This document shows, in pieces, positions 8,790-18,288 of a DNA stretch of 64,000 bases. The notes beneath the pieces are model-generated. The model searched no databases and was not told where the DNA came from. It saw only the letters and a list, made by a program, of their open reading frames with translations. Both the position numbers and the translations under genes were made by a program. This DNA is from Acinetobacter sp. MB5 (lineage in GTDB: Bacteria; Pseudomonadota; Gammaproteobacteria; Pseudomonadales; Moraxellaceae), in NCBI RefSeq assembly GCF_003261585.1, contig NZ_POVU01000002.1, forward strand, positions 372,001-436,000. Reading direction: 5' to 3'. Positions within the stretch are counted from its first letter, which is position 1; each line of letters begins with the position of its first letter.

Positions 8790-10205
8790 TTAAAATAAAC
8801 GATTTAGCCCGTTCAGTGCAGCAACACGATATGCTTCTGCCATGGTTGGATAGTTAAATGTCGTTTCGATAAAATACTTCAACGTATTATTTGGACTTTG
8901 CATCACTGCTTGCCCAATGTGAATAATCTCAGAAGCATTATTCCCGAAACAGTGAATGCCTAGAATTTCTAAAGTGTCACGATGGAACAAGACTTTTAAT
9001 TCACCCACAGTATCGCCCGTAATTTGCGCACGCGCTAAATGACGGAAAGAAGACTGTCCAACTTCGTACGGAATTTTCTCTTCGGTCAATTGTTGTTCAG
9101 ATTTACCAAAACATGAAATTTCTGGAATGGTGTAAATTCCCGTCGGGATGTCGGTTACAGGTTTTACGTTTTCTTCACCGCTCATGTTCGCACCAGCACA
9201 GCGCCCTTGGTCATAGGCTGCTGATGCAAGAGATGGCCAACCAACCACGTCACCTGCTGCAAAGATATTTGGTACTTCTGTTTGATACTTTTCGTTGACG
9301 GTTAACTGACCACGACTATTAGGCGTCAAACCCACATTTTCCAGACCCAAACCATCAGTATTTCCTGAACGTCCGTTACACCACAAAATCGCATCGGCTT
9401 TGATTTTTTTACCGCTTTGTAGATGCAAGACAATGTGATCATCAAAAGTTTCCAAACGATCAATCTGTTCATTGTGACGAATCAACACCCCCTGTTCACG
9501 CAAGTGATAAGACAAAGCATCTGAAATTTCGGCATCTAGATAGCTTAATAATTTCGGCTGGGTATTAATCAAATCAACTTTGTGATTAAGTCCAATGAAA
9601 ATCGATGCGTATTCACAACCAATCACTCCTGCACCATAAATAATGATTTTGTTAATGGTGTAGTCAAGGTCAAGAATTTTATCTGAATCAAAAACGCGAG
9701 GATGATTAAAGTCTAAGCCTTGTGGTTGATATGGACGGCTACCTGTGGCAATCACCAACTCATCAAAAATAATGGTTTCTTTAATACCTTCAGGCGTGAA
9801 CACCAAAATTGTGTTTTTATCTTGAACATAAGCACGACCATGAAAAACATCGATATTGTTACGGTCGTAAAAACGTGAGTGGGTTGCAACCTGCTGCTGA
9901 ATCACGCGGTGCGCATGACTGAGCACCTGTTTCATGGTGAATTTTTTCCATTCACCTACTTTTTGAAACATCGGATCACGTTGGTAACGGATAATGCTCG
10001 ATACTGTCTGACGCAGTGCTTTACTTGGAATTGTCCCGACATGGGCACAGTTGCCACCAAGCTGATCACGCATTTCAACAATTGCAACACGCTTGCCTGA
10101 TTTGGCAAGTTTCATTGCAGAGCCTTCACCCGCAGGGCCTGAGCCAAGCACGACGGCATCGTATTTGATAAAACTCCCTCTCATGACCTCTTTCTTACGT
10201 GACAT
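8790..10205 (-). CDS. sthA: soluble pyridine nucleotide transhydrogenase
   Basis: This FAD-dependent cytoplasmic enzyme exchanges reducing equivalents between NADPH and NAD+. The 471-residue protein has the FAD-binding [13 protein letters not shown] motif, a second nucleotide-binding [13 protein letters not shown] motif and [16 protein letters not shown]. In place of the CxxxxC redox disulfide of lipoamide dehydrogenases it has [12 protein letters not shown], with Thr at the second Cys position; this is the distinguishing mark of SthA. AAAGGAG six bases before the ATG supports the start. It is divergent from lipA. Confidence 0.94.
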   Translation of the reverse strand: MSRKKEVMRGSFIKYDAVVLGSGPAGEGSAMKLAKSGKRVAIVEMRDQLGGNCAHVGTIPSKALRQTVSSIIRYQRDPMFQKVGEWKKFTMKQVLSHAHRVIQQQVATHSRFYDRNNIDVFHGRAYVQDKNTILVFTPEGIKETIIFDELVIATGSRPYQPQGLDFNHPRVFDSDKILDLDYTINKIIIYGAGVIGCEYASIFIGLNHKVDLINTQPKLLSYLDAEISDALSYHLREQGVLIRHNEQIDRLETFDDHIVLHLQSGKKIKADAILWCNGRSGNTDGLGLENVGLTPNSRGQLTVNEKYQTEVPNIFAAGDVVGWPSLASAAYDQGRCAGANMSGEENVKPVTDIPTGIYTIPEISCFGKSEQQLTEEKIPYEVGQSSFRHLARAQITGDTVGELKVLFHRDTLEILGIHCFGNNASEIIHIGQAVMQSPNNTLKYFIETTFNYPTMAEAYRVAALNGLNRLF

Positions 10206-10344
10206 TCAATGCTCCTTTACTATCATGTTTAGTGCATAGTTTAGCTGAATTCCTTAAGTTTTAGTTTATTTCCACCACATATATATTTAATGTCAACATT
10301 TATTTTATGAATATCTTTTTCCCCCTAAAAGTTTCACTTTCCGC

Positions 10345-10350
10345 TATAAT
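10345..10350 (+). promoter_or_regulatory. candidate -10 element of lipA
   Basis: A perfect TATAAT lies 53 bases before the lipA start codon. No good -35 hexamer is visible 16-18 bases upstream, so an activator or extended contacts may be needed. Confidence 0.4.
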
Positions 10351-10402
10351 TGTGCCCCTATCGCAGTAAAAAGTTCATCGTCAAACAGTGGAAAAGTTGA
10401 AT

Positions 10403-11416
10403 ATGACCAATAGCCGTAAACCTGAACAGGGTGTCAAACTTCGTGGCGCAGAGAAAGTCGCTAGAATTCCTGTAAAAGTGATTCCTACGGCTGAAGTGCC
10501 ACGAAAACCTGACTGGATTCGTGTCAAGATGACAGCACCAGATGAAGTTCAACGGATTAAAACGACATTACGTGCACAAAAATTACATACCGTATGTGAA
10601 GAAGCTGCTTGTCCGAACCTACCTGAATGTTTCGGTGGCGGTACAGCAACCTTTATGATTATGGGTGATATTTGTACCCGCCGTTGCCCATTCTGTGACG
10701 TTGCACATGGTCGTCCAAATGCGCTTGACCCAGATGAACCACGCCACATGGCAGAAACCATTGCCAACTTGGGTTTAAAATATGCCGTAATTACTTCAGT
10801 TGACCGTGACGACTTGCTTGACGGTGGTGCTCAACATTTTGTTGACTGTATTAAAGAAGCGCGTGAACTCAGCCCTAAAACTTTACTTGAAATTTTAGTG
10901 CCTGACTTCCGTGGACGTATGGATATTGCGTTACGCATTATGACTGAATGTCCACCAGACGTTTTCAACCACAATATTGAAACCGTACCTCGTCTTTATA
11001 AAGCCATGCGTCCAGGTTCAGACTATCAGCACTCTTTGAATCTTCTCAAAATGTTTAAAGAATATTGCCCAGACGTTCCAACCAAATGTGGTTTGATGGT
11101 GGGTATTGGTGAAACTGAAGAAGAAGTCATTTCATTGTTAGATGACCTTCATGCACATGGCGTTGACTATGTGACCATTGGTCAGTACTTACAGCCATCG
11201 AAAGAACATGCGCCAATTGACCGTTTTGTAACGCCTGAAGAATTTGAGCGTTATGCAGAACATGGTCGTAAACTTGGCTTTAGAAATATCTGGTCTGCAC
11301 CTATGGTACGTTCAAGTTACTTTGCTGACCGTCAATACCACGGTGAACCTGTCCCAGAAGTGCGCCGTAAAGTCGACCCCGCGAAAAAAATTACCGTACA
11401 AACCATTGAAGCTTAA
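10403..11416 (+). CDS. lipA: lipoyl synthase (radical SAM)
   Basis: LipA inserts two sulfur atoms into octanoyl groups on lipoyl domains, using two [4Fe-4S] clusters. The auxiliary cluster motif [12 protein letters not shown] and the radical-SAM motif CTRRCPFCD are both present in the expected order. The C-terminus carries the conserved RSSY element. The ATG at 10403 gives 337 residues; a GTG five codons upstream (10388) is an alternative. A strong terminator follows immediately, so the gene is probably monocistronic. Confidence 0.96.
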   Translation: MTNSRKPEQGVKLRGAEKVARIPVKVIPTAEVPRKPDWIRVKMTAPDEVQRIKTTLRAQKLHTVCEEAACPNLPECFGGGTATFMIMGDICTRRCPFCDVAHGRPNALDPDEPRHMAETIANLGLKYAVITSVDRDDLLDGGAQHFVDCIKEARELSPKTLLEILVPDFRGRMDIALRIMTECPPDVFNHNIETVPRLYKAMRPGSDYQHSLNLLKMFKEYCPDVPTKCGLMVGIGETEEEVISLLDDLHAHGVDYVTIGQYLQPSKEHAPIDRFVTPEEFERYAEHGRKLGFRNIWSAPMVRSSYFADRQYHGEPVPEVRRKVDPAKKITVQTIEA

Positions 11417-11432
11417 GTTTCAATGCTTTCTA

Positions 11433-11458
11433 AGCCCTCTCATATAGAGGGCTTTTTT
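11433..11458 (+). terminator. intrinsic terminator of lipA
   Basis: The stem AGCCCTCT / AGAGGGCT with loop CATAT is followed by a run of T. It lies 17 bases after the lipA stop. Confidence 0.9.
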
Positions 11459-11535
11459 ATGGACTCAAGCCTAATAGTGAAATGTGGACTTTGCGTGTAT
11501 GGTGAAGTTTTAACACGTCACAGGTCAAACAAGAC

Positions 11536-11925
11536 ATGGCACAACAAGATTATGAGAATGGATTAAAAGTACGCACGGAAGTCATGGGTGAAAGCTTTGT
11601 AAAACGCGCTCAAGACAATACCGTACCCTTCACTCAACCCTTACAAGACTGGATTAATGAACATGCTTGGGGTTCAACTTGGCAACGTGAAGGTGTTCTC
11701 CCCCGCAAATATCGCTCTTTAATTACCATTGCCATGCTGGTTGCACAAAAATCACCAACTGAACTGAAAGGTCATGTGCGCGGTGCGCTGAATAATGGCT
11801 GTAGTGTAGAAGAAATTCAGGAAACTTTATTACATAGCCTGCCGTACTGTGGTGCACCTACAACTCAAGAAGCATTTCGTTCAGCGCTTGAGGTGATTCA
11901 GGAATATCAGGCAGCTCAAAAATAA
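11536..11925 (+). CDS. carboxymuconolactone decarboxylase-family protein
   Basis: This 129-residue protein belongs to the carboxymuconolactone decarboxylase/AhpD-like superfamily. It shows the PcaC-like elements WGSTWQREGVLPRKYRSLITIAMLVA and HVRGALNNGCSVEEIQETLLH, and its length matches single-domain PcaC. PcaC converts 4-carboxymuconolactone to beta-ketoadipate enol-lactone. No other protocatechuate gene is nearby, so a true PcaC role is unproven and a general carboxymuconolactone-like function is the safer call. Confidence 0.8.
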   Translation: MAQQDYENGLKVRTEVMGESFVKRAQDNTVPFTQPLQDWINEHAWGSTWQREGVLPRKYRSLITIAMLVAQKSPTELKGHVRGALNNGCSVEEIQETLLHSLPYCGAPTTQEAFRSALEVIQEYQAAQK

Positions 11926-11931
11926 TGATTT

Positions 11932-11977
11932 AGATCGACATCTTTGCTGATTTCTTATAATACAAAGATGTCGATCT
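11932..11977. terminator. bidirectional hairpin between convergent genes
   Basis: A perfect 15-bp stem (AGATCGACATCTTTG with CAAAGATGTCGATCT) with a 16-base loop lies between the stops of the two convergent genes. T-runs follow on both strands (GCATTTTT on plus, ATTATTTTT on minus). Confidence 0.8.
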
Positions 11978-11983
11978 GCATTT

Positions 11984-12919
11984 TTAAGAGCTTGGTGTAT
12001 CTATAAAAATGAGTTGAATATCCTGCTGAGGAATGAAATCTTTCTCTGTCGCCTTAAACTGTGTCGCACTGACTTTTTTCAATTGCCCTTTCCAGCACAA
12101 TGACACAAACTGATTTGGCTGTTTCTCAATGGTCAAATTAAAGCGTTCAATCGGTTTTGCCCAGTTCGCACCTGTTTTTAAAATATAACCCATCTCCAAG
12201 TAATTCGGCGTTGGATTACCCATTTTGCGTAAAGCCTTTTTCAGGTTGTCATCAACACACACCGACTTTGCTTTTTCTGGATCTAGATACACCGAACCAC
12301 CTAACAATGGCGTGTATTGATGGCGAACTCGTGTGAGTTGGTTGGGTAAAAATGTCTGCTGCCAGCTATAAATAATTTGCGACTGCCACCAAACATCTTC
12401 ATTCAATTTCAACAGTTTTTGCAGCTTCGGTTGCTGACAGCGCAACATTTTCCGACTTAATTCAGATGCATCATATTTTTCTGTCCACGGACTCATCATC
12501 TCAGCATCTGACCAACCGCAGGCTTTTAACTCCGCAGTCACATCAATCATCGGTGTATTTTCTCTTATGTCATTTACAGATTTAAGCTGTGGCAGAAAAG
12601 CACGAACATGAACCTGTGGTGAAATCTGCTTTCCATTCGACCACACCTTAAAACTTTTAACCAAATCTGCGGTGTCTGCGTAGTCGCTATCGTGCCAACT
12701 CTCCACCAAAGGCAAAGGAAATAGAATATTTTCAGTGAGATTTTTAAACTGATAATCGACTTGAACCTTTTTCTGACTAATCAGCAAGTCTTCCGTTTGC
12801 ATGGCAATATTGGGATTTTTCACATATTGCACCCCGCCTGTTGCTACAAAACCCGCACTGTCATTGGCAAATGCCAATTGCAGAGGAAGTAGCCCCAGCA
12901 AGATAATCCATTTTTTCAT
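11984..12919 (-). CDS. exported DUF4424-family protein
   Basis: This 311-residue protein has a signal peptide (MKKWIILLGLLPLQLAFA, cleavage probably before NDSAG). The mature N-terminus ATGGVQYVKNPNIAMQTEDLLIS followed by VQVDYQFKNLTEN matches the opening of the DUF4424 family as I remember it. The family is periplasmic or secreted, with no established biochemical role. There is no partner gene on the same strand nearby. The function remains unknown. Confidence 0.7.
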   Translation of the reverse strand: MKKWIILLGLLPLQLAFANDSAGFVATGGVQYVKNPNIAMQTEDLLISQKKVQVDYQFKNLTENILFPLPLVESWHDSDYADTADLVKSFKVWSNGKQISPQVHVRAFLPQLKSVNDIRENTPMIDVTAELKACGWSDAEMMSPWTEKYDASELSRKMLRCQQPKLQKLLKLNEDVWWQSQIIYSWQQTFLPNQLTRVRHQYTPLLGGSVYLDPEKAKSVCVDDNLKKALRKMGNPTPNYLEMGYILKTGANWAKPIERFNLTIEKQPNQFVSLCWKGQLKKVSATQFKATEKDFIPQQDIQLIFIDTPSS

Positions 12920-13068
12920 TCTCTTTTACCGCTCTTTTTATTGTGATGCCGCACTTTAGCCGAAAAGCTCTGTATTCACCACATGCTTCATTTTTCTAAT
13001 TGGATTTAAACGATTATTTTGTTATTTTATAACATAACTATAATCTTTGTTTTTCTTACTTTATTTCT

Positions 13069-14217
13069 ATGTCAGTTATTTCTTCACAGCGCCTACAGGC
13101 CATTGATGCGCTGCGTGGCTTGGTCATCATCATTATGATGCTCGATCATGTGCGCGAAACCTTTTATCTACACCATCAAGTTTCCGACCCGATGCACGTC
13201 CAAGAGGTTGAACCTGCGCTATTTCTCAGCCGTTCTTTGGCACATCTGTGTGCGCCTGTTTTTGTGTTGCTGACAGGGCTATCGGCTTTTCTTTATCAGC
13301 AAAAATATGACCTGAAAATGACCCGTGAATTTTTATTCAAACGTGGCTTATTTTTGGTGATTTTAGAACTTACAGTGGTGAATTTTGCTTGGACAGGACA
13401 ATTTCCACCACAAGTGATTTATTTACAGGTGATTTGGGCGATTGGGCTGAGTATGTTGGCACTTAGTTTATTGATTGGCTTGCCACAAAAACTGCAATGG
13501 CTGCTTGCGATTGGCATTATTGCGTTGCACAACCTGCTGGATCAGGTCAGTTTTCAGGGTGTAACGGGGTTACATGCGCTATGGAGCATTTTGCATCAGC
13601 GGGATTGGATTGAGCTTGGGCAAAGTTTACGTCTACGTACCACGTACCCTGTCTTACCGTGGATTGGGGTAATTTTATTGGGATATTGTTTGGGACGTAG
13701 TTGTTTCAGTTTAGGAATTTCAGTCGCTCAACGAAATAAACGCCTACTTGGCTATGCTTTGGGAAGTATCACTTTATTTATCATCTTGCGTTTACTCAAT
13801 GTATATGGCGATCAACCTTGGTTATCGCTGAATAGTAGCGTGCAAACAGGAATGAGCTTTTTCAATTTGACAAAATACCCACCGTCACTGCTATTTATTT
13901 TATGGAACACTGGCATAGGCGTGTTAATTTTATTGGCACTCAGCAAAGTTGAACAATCTGCATGGGTAAAACCGTTGATTGTATTGGGTTCTGTGCCGAT
14001 GTTTTTTTATATTCTACATTTATATGTGCTGAAACTTCTTTATGTGATCGCTGTAGAGATTTGGGGAGCAAATCAAGGTCAATATTTCGGTGTCAGTCAG
14101 GTGAGTTACTTATGGCTGATCATGCTGATTTTACTGGTCGCGCTGTATCCTGTGGTTCAGGCATTTTCAAAATTTAAGCATGCCAATAAACAGATCGCGA
14201 TTTTGAAGTATTTCTAA
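13069..14217 (+). CDS. DUF1624/heparan-glucosaminide acetyltransferase-like membrane protein
   Basis: This 382-residue protein has about ten membrane segments. It opens with RLQAIDALRGLVIIIMMLDH, the signature of the DUF1624/HGSNAT-like acyltransferase superfamily, in which the Asp and His of the first helix are conserved. Family members are thought to transfer acyl groups across the inner membrane to envelope glycans. The substrate cannot be inferred because no polysaccharide genes are adjacent. A terminator follows directly. Confidence 0.75.
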   Translation: MSVISSQRLQAIDALRGLVIIIMMLDHVRETFYLHHQVSDPMHVQEVEPALFLSRSLAHLCAPVFVLLTGLSAFLYQQKYDLKMTREFLFKRGLFLVILELTVVNFAWTGQFPPQVIYLQVIWAIGLSMLALSLLIGLPQKLQWLLAIGIIALHNLLDQVSFQGVTGLHALWSILHQRDWIELGQSLRLRTTYPVLPWIGVILLGYCLGRSCFSLGISVAQRNKRLLGYALGSITLFIILRLLNVYGDQPWLSLNSSVQTGMSFFNLTKYPPSLLFILWNTGIGVLILLALSKVEQSAWVKPLIVLGSVPMFFYILHLYVLKLLYVIAVEIWGANQGQYFGVSQVSYLWLIMLILLVALYPVVQAFSKFKHANKQIAILKYF

Positions 14218-14230
14218 GCGCAAGAGAAAA

Positions 14231-14255
14231 GCAGATCTTTGGAGGTCTGCTTTTT
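14231..14255 (+). terminator. intrinsic terminator after the DUF1624 gene
   Basis: GCAGATC pairs with GGTCTGC (one G-T wobble) around a six-base loop and is followed by TTTTT. Confidence 0.75.
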
Positions 14256-14276
14256 ATGGATTCATACTCGACGATG

Positions 14277-14825
14277 TTATTTGCCAGCCCATTTCAATGC
14301 AAACTCCAAATAATTACACTCACCCACCACAATCACTTGCTGACAGATTCCTTCAACTTTTCGTTGCTGTTCAAAAACTGCGGCTGACATAGGTTCTAGG
14401 TCTTCACAGAAAGAAATCTCTTGTTCATTCATCGAATAGACAACTGACATACAACCTATACCTTGCAAACTTTCATAAGATACGATTACAATTTTTTGAT
14501 CTTCAAATACCTTCTGAATTTCCTGATAACTTAATGCGGGTCGAATTGGCAGATGCCGTTTTTCTGCATCATCGTAACAAATAATCTCTAACTCATTTGG
14601 TGCTGGGTCTTTATCTCCATAAAAAGCAACATCAAATCCAAATTTCTTTAGGGCAACAGCTAACCCTATAGGAAAAGTACCATTTTCAGGATCATGTCGG
14701 CAGACTTTTAATAACGTTGTTAACTTCACTTCAATTTTATAATGATCTAGAACTAGCCAAACTGCGAGCGGACCACAATTGGCTTGAAGCTGACGTAATG
14801 ATTTTGGAACTTTTATTAATTTCAT
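14277..14825 (-). CDS. C39-peptidase-like protein, probably inactive or diverged
   Basis: This 182-residue cytoplasmic protein has no signal peptide. Residues 12-30 (QLQANCGPLAVWLVLDHY) resemble the Gln-x2-Cys active-site region of papain-like C39 peptidases (Gln14, Cys17). The segment GLAVALKKFGFDVAFY also fits that fold. The expected catalytic His after the central beta-strand appears to be replaced: the equivalent region reads GIGCMSVVYS, with Cys125 where a His is usual. The assignment rests on pattern resemblance. It could be a peptidase-fold immunity or regulatory protein; the function is unknown. Confidence 0.5.
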   Translation of the reverse strand: MKLIKVPKSLRQLQANCGPLAVWLVLDHYKIEVKLTTLLKVCRHDPENGTFPIGLAVALKKFGFDVAFYGDKDPAPNELEIICYDDAEKRHLPIRPALSYQEIQKVFEDQKIVIVSYESLQGIGCMSVVYSMNEQEISFCEDLEPMSAAVFEQQRKVEGICQQVIVVGECNYLEFALKWAGK

Positions 14826-14875
14826 AATTTTTATAACCTACCCAAATGATTATCCAGATAATAAACAAAACAAGA

Positions 14876-14904
14876 TTGGAACTCAGCACATTTCCAAGTA
14901 CAAT
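14876..14904 (+). promoter_or_regulatory. promoter of the ahcY riboswitch transcript
   Basis: TTGGAA (14876-14881) and TACAAT (14899-14904) are separated by exactly 17 bases. The predicted start is near 14911, just at the 5' edge of the riboswitch. Confidence 0.65.
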
Positions 14905-14910
14905 ACTTCG

Positions 14911-15012
14911 CTAGTCGAGGGATGCTGCGACGTTTTACAGGTACCAAATGTAAAAGCGCCAGGCTCGACGATCGGTTAAGTGATCAATTTAACCAACAAC
15001 GGCATCCGCGAA
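14911..15012 (+). promoter_or_regulatory. S-adenosylhomocysteine (SAH) riboswitch
   Basis: The leader matches the SAH riboswitch class. P1 is GGATGC (14920-14925) paired with GCATCC (15002-15007), and the conserved GCTGCGACG follows the 5' strand. P2 is TTTTACA (14933-14939) paired with TGTAAAA (14949-14955). The conserved GCCAGGCTCG follows, whose CTCGA (14964-14968) can pair with TCGAG (14915-14919) as the pseudoknot. An extra hairpin GGTTAA/TTAACC lies at 14974-14994, and CAACGGC closes the element. The class switches on SAH recycling genes when SAH accumulates. The element ends about 35 bases before the ahcY ribosome binding site, so translational control is possible. Confidence 0.88.
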
Positions 15013-15051
15013 CTGAATGATCAACAATTGTTTTATTAAAAGGAGATCGTG

Positions 15052-16434
15052 ATGAACGCGGTTAATGCTTCATTTACTGATTATAAAGTTGCCGATATCA
15101 ATCTTGCTGACTACGGCCGTAAAGAAATCAAACTTGCTGAAGCAGAAATGCCAGCTTTGATCGGCTTGCGTAAGCGCTATGCTGCTGCAAAACCACTTGC
15201 AGGTGCCAAAATTCTTGGCTGTATCCACATGACCATTCAAACTGCGGTTTTGATTGAAACTTTGGTTGAATTGGGCGCAGAAGTTCGCTGGACTTCATGT
15301 AACATTTTCTCGACTCAAGACCACGCTGCTGCTGCAATCGCTGCACGCGGTATTCCAGTTTTTGCTTGGAAAGGCGAAACTGAAGAAGAATACAACTGGT
15401 GCTTAGAACAACAAATCAACGTGAATGGCACACCTTGGGATGCCAACATGATCTTGGACGATGGCGGTGACTTGACTGCACTTGTTCATGACAAATACCC
15501 AGAACTTCTTGAGCGTATTCACGGTATTACTGAAGAAACCACGACAGGTGTACAACGTCTTCACGAAATGTTCCGCGACGGTACTTTAAAAGTTCCTGCA
15601 ATCAACGTGAATGACTCTGTTACCAAGTCTAAAAACGACAACAAATACGGTTGCCGTCACTCACTCAATGATGCCATCAAACGTGGTACAGACATGCTGC
15701 TTTCTGGTCGCCGTGCATTGGTGATTGGTTATGGTGACGTGGGTAAAGGTTCAGCGCAATCTTTACGTCAAGAAGGCATGATTGTTCGTGTGACTGAAGT
15801 TGACCCAATTTGTGCAATGCAAGCATGTATGGACGGCTATGAAGTTGTTTCTCCATACAAAAATGGCGTACAAACAGGTAAAAAAGAAGACATCAACCTT
15901 GATTTGCTTGAAAACACTGACCTTATCGTAACGACTACAGGTAACTACCACGTATGTGACTCTGCAATGCTGGATACGTTAAAAGCAGGCGCTGTCGTGT
16001 GTAACATCGGTCACTTTGACACTGAAATCGACACCAACTACTTACGTGGTTACAAGTGGGTTGAAGTTAAACCTCAAGTTCACCAAGTTTATCGTACAGA
16101 AAACGAAAATGATTACCTGATCTTGTTGTCTGAAGGTCGTCTAGTGAACCTTGGTAATGCAACTGGTCACCCATCACGCGTGATGGACGGTTCTTTTGCT
16201 AACCAAGTTTTAGGTCAAATGCACTTGTTTGCTGAAAAATTTGCTGATCTTCCAGCAGCAGAAAAACAAGCCCACATCCGTGTTGAACTTCTTCCGAAAA
16301 AATTGGATGAAGAAGTTGCAGCAGCAATGGTTGCAGGTTTTGGTGGCGTGTTGACACAATTGACTCAAGTCCAAGCAGATTACCTTGGTGTACCTGTTGA
16401 AGGTCCATTCAAATCTGACGCTTATAAATACTAA
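15052..16434 (+). CDS. ahcY: adenosylhomocysteinase
   Basis: AhcY hydrolyses S-adenosylhomocysteine to adenosine and homocysteine, relieving product inhibition of methyltransferases. The 460-residue NAD+-dependent protein shows [19 protein letters not shown], a Rossmann motif [10 protein letters not shown] near residues 224-233, and the C-terminal FKSDAYKY typical of the family. The ATG at 15052 was chosen because AGGAG lies seven bases upstream; an adjacent GTG at 15049 is less likely. The gene follows an SAH riboswitch and precedes metF, forming a homocysteine-to-methionine pair. Confidence 0.97.
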   Translation: MNAVNASFTDYKVADINLADYGRKEIKLAEAEMPALIGLRKRYAAAKPLAGAKILGCIHMTIQTAVLIETLVELGAEVRWTSCNIFSTQDHAAAAIAARGIPVFAWKGETEEEYNWCLEQQINVNGTPWDANMILDDGGDLTALVHDKYPELLERIHGITEETTTGVQRLHEMFRDGTLKVPAINVNDSVTKSKNDNKYGCRHSLNDAIKRGTDMLLSGRRALVIGYGDVGKGSAQSLRQEGMIVRVTEVDPICAMQACMDGYEVVSPYKNGVQTGKKEDINLDLLENTDLIVTTTGNYHVCDSAMLDTLKAGAVVCNIGHFDTEIDTNYLRGYKWVEVKPQVHQVYRTENENDYLILLSEGRLVNLGNATGHPSRVMDGSFANQVLGQMHLFAEKFADLPAAEKQAHIRVELLPKKLDEEVAAAMVAGFGGVLTQLTQVQADYLGVPVEGPFKSDAYKY

Positions 16435-16468
16435 GTTTTAGACCTCTCCTAGCCTCCCCTTGTGCTGA

Positions 16469-16519
16469 ACTTTAAAGCTGCGCTTTAAAGTCTACTCAAG
16501 AGAGGAGCTTTCTCTTGAG
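16469..16519 (+). repeat. tandem hairpins between ahcY and metF
   Basis: Two perfect hairpins stand side by side. The first is ACTTTAAAGC / GCTTTAAAGT (16469-16478, 16482-16491) with a 3-base loop. The second is CTCAAGAGA / TCTCTTGAG (16495-16503, 16511-16519) with a 7-base loop. Neither has a U-tract. They may be a degenerate intergenic repeat, an mRNA processing or stabilising element, or a partial terminator that lowers metF expression. Confidence 0.6.
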
Positions 16520-16599
16520 TCCTGCCGATGGTTTAACTGAATCTGCATTGACTCAAGTAGAAAGTCAGGATGAGGGCAAATGATAGAAAAGGATTTGAA

Positions 16600-17436
16600 A
16601 TGACTAAACGTGTACCAATTTCCTTTGAGTTTTTCCCTCCAAAAACTGACATTGGCGCAGAAAAACTTCGTGTTGTACATCAAGAATTACAACCGCTCAA
16701 TCCAGAATTTTTCTCCATTACTTACGGTGCAGGTGGTTCAACCCGCGAACGTACTCTCGCCGCAATCCGTGATTTCAATGGCAAAGGCACACCTGTTGCA
16801 CCGCATTTATCGTGCATTGGTGATGACAAAGCCCGTATTGCTGAACTCTTAGATTTATATAAATCTCAAGGGATTGACCGTATTGTTGCTTTACGTGGTG
16901 ACTTACCATCGGGTCAGGTCGGCTTAGGTGAATTGCCATACGCACAGGACTTGGTTCGCTTTATCCGTGAACACTCAGGCGACCATTTTAAAATTGAAGT
17001 TGCTGCTTACCCTGAAATGCACCCACAAGCTGAAAGCTTTGATTTAGATCTTCATCGCTTTGCAGAGAAAGTGCATGCTGGCGCAAATGCTGCAATCACT
17101 CAGTTTTTCTTCAATCCAGATGCATATTTCTACTTTGTTGAACGTATTGCGAAGTTGGGCGTGCATATTCCTGTTGCACCAGGCATCATGCCAATTACCA
17201 ACGCCAGCAACCTGATTCGCTTTGCTGATGGTACAGGTGCTGAAATTCCACGCTGGATTCGCAAGCAGCTTCAAGCTTATGGAGATGACAGCAAGAGTAT
17301 TCAGGCATTTGGCCATGAAGTTGTCGTGAAACTGTGTGAACGCCTGATTGCTGGCGGTGCACCAAGTTTGCATTTCTATACCATGAACAACACCAATCCA
17401 ACGCGTCAGCTTGTTACTGACCTTGGACTCGCTTAA
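16600..17436 (+). CDS. metF: methylenetetrahydrofolate reductase
   Basis: MetF reduces 5,10-methylene-THF to 5-methyl-THF, the methyl donor for methionine synthesis. The FAD-binding TIM-barrel protein has 278 residues and begins MTKRVPISFEFFPPKT with the family motif SITYGAGGSTRERT near residues 47-60. The start at 16600 is supported by AAAAGGAT just upstream; the open frame continues ten codons further without family similarity. Downstream of ahcY it completes the homocysteine remethylation context. rsmE follows after 22 bases. Confidence 0.95.
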   Translation: MTKRVPISFEFFPPKTDIGAEKLRVVHQELQPLNPEFFSITYGAGGSTRERTLAAIRDFNGKGTPVAPHLSCIGDDKARIAELLDLYKSQGIDRIVALRGDLPSGQVGLGELPYAQDLVRFIREHSGDHFKIEVAAYPEMHPQAESFDLDLHRFAEKVHAGANAAITQFFFNPDAYFYFVERIAKLGVHIPVAPGIMPITNASNLIRFADGTGAEIPRWIRKQLQAYGDDSKSIQAFGHEVVVKLCERLIAGGAPSLHFYTMNNTNPTRQLVTDLGLA

Positions 17437-17458
17437 TTTGTAACAGGTTTCGAACCCG

Positions 17459-18178
17459 ATGAGTAACCGTTTTTTTATCGAAGCGACCTTAACAGTAGGT
17501 CAATCTCTAGAGTTAACTGAGGTGGTGTTCCACCATTGGGTTCGAGTCTTACGTGCAAAGTTAAACGAACAAGCCATCTTGTTTAATGGACAAGGTGGCG
17601 AATATTTGGTTGAACTCACCGAAATTAATAAAAAGAATGCCTATATTCAGGTCATCTCTTTTGAACCTGCCAACCGCACGCCGAACTTCAAAGTTTTATT
17701 GGGTCAGGTGATGAGTAAAGGCGACCGAATGGATTACGCGATTCAAAAAGCCACTGAGCTTGGCGTACATCAAATTCAATTACTCACCAGTGAACGCTGT
17801 GAAATGCGTCTCAAGTATGACCGTGATCAAAAGAAAATTGACCACTGGCAAGGGGTTGCGATTGCTGCGTGTGAACAATGCGGTTTAAATATTGTGCCTC
17901 AAATTTTGGCACCAATTTCATTACAAGAATGGTTCAAAAATACAGATACGTTACCAACAACTAAACTGGTTCTTGCACCAGACACAGAAGCCTTTGATAT
18001 CCAAAAAGAAGCTACTCCTGATCTGGCTTTATTGATTGGCCCTGAAGGAGGTTTAAGTCTGGATGAAATTACTCAAGCGAATGCTGTAGGCTTTAAAAAC
18101 TGGTGTATTGGTGAACGTGTCTTACGCACAGAAACTGCACCTGTGGTTGCCTTATCTATTTTGAATTATATTTTGTAA
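17459..18178 (+). CDS. rsmE: 16S rRNA (uracil(1498)-N3)-methyltransferase
   Basis: RsmE is a SPOUT-class methyltransferase that modifies N3 of U1498 in 16S rRNA. The 239-residue protein has the N-terminal PUA-like part (HHWVRVLRAKLNEQAILFNGQGGEY) and the C-terminal knot motifs LLIGPEGGLSLDEI and GERVLRTETAPVVAL. It follows metF by 22 bases and may be transcribed with it. No terminator is seen before the next gene; the 18179-18288 gap holds an AAACAATA/TATTGTTT inverted repeat at 18232-18259. Confidence 0.94.
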   Translation: MSNRFFIEATLTVGQSLELTEVVFHHWVRVLRAKLNEQAILFNGQGGEYLVELTEINKKNAYIQVISFEPANRTPNFKVLLGQVMSKGDRMDYAIQKATELGVHQIQLLTSERCEMRLKYDRDQKKIDHWQGVAIAACEQCGLNIVPQILAPISLQEWFKNTDTLPTTKLVLAPDTEAFDIQKEATPDLALLIGPEGGLSLDEITQANAVGFKNWCIGERVLRTETAPVVALSILNYIL

Positions 18179-18288
18179 TAAATGAAAAAATAGTCACACT
18201 TCTATTCTATTCAGACATATACATTTTTCTTAAACAATATTATGTTAATACTATTGTTTGCTTCTGCCTACCCGAAAACGGACTTCGA

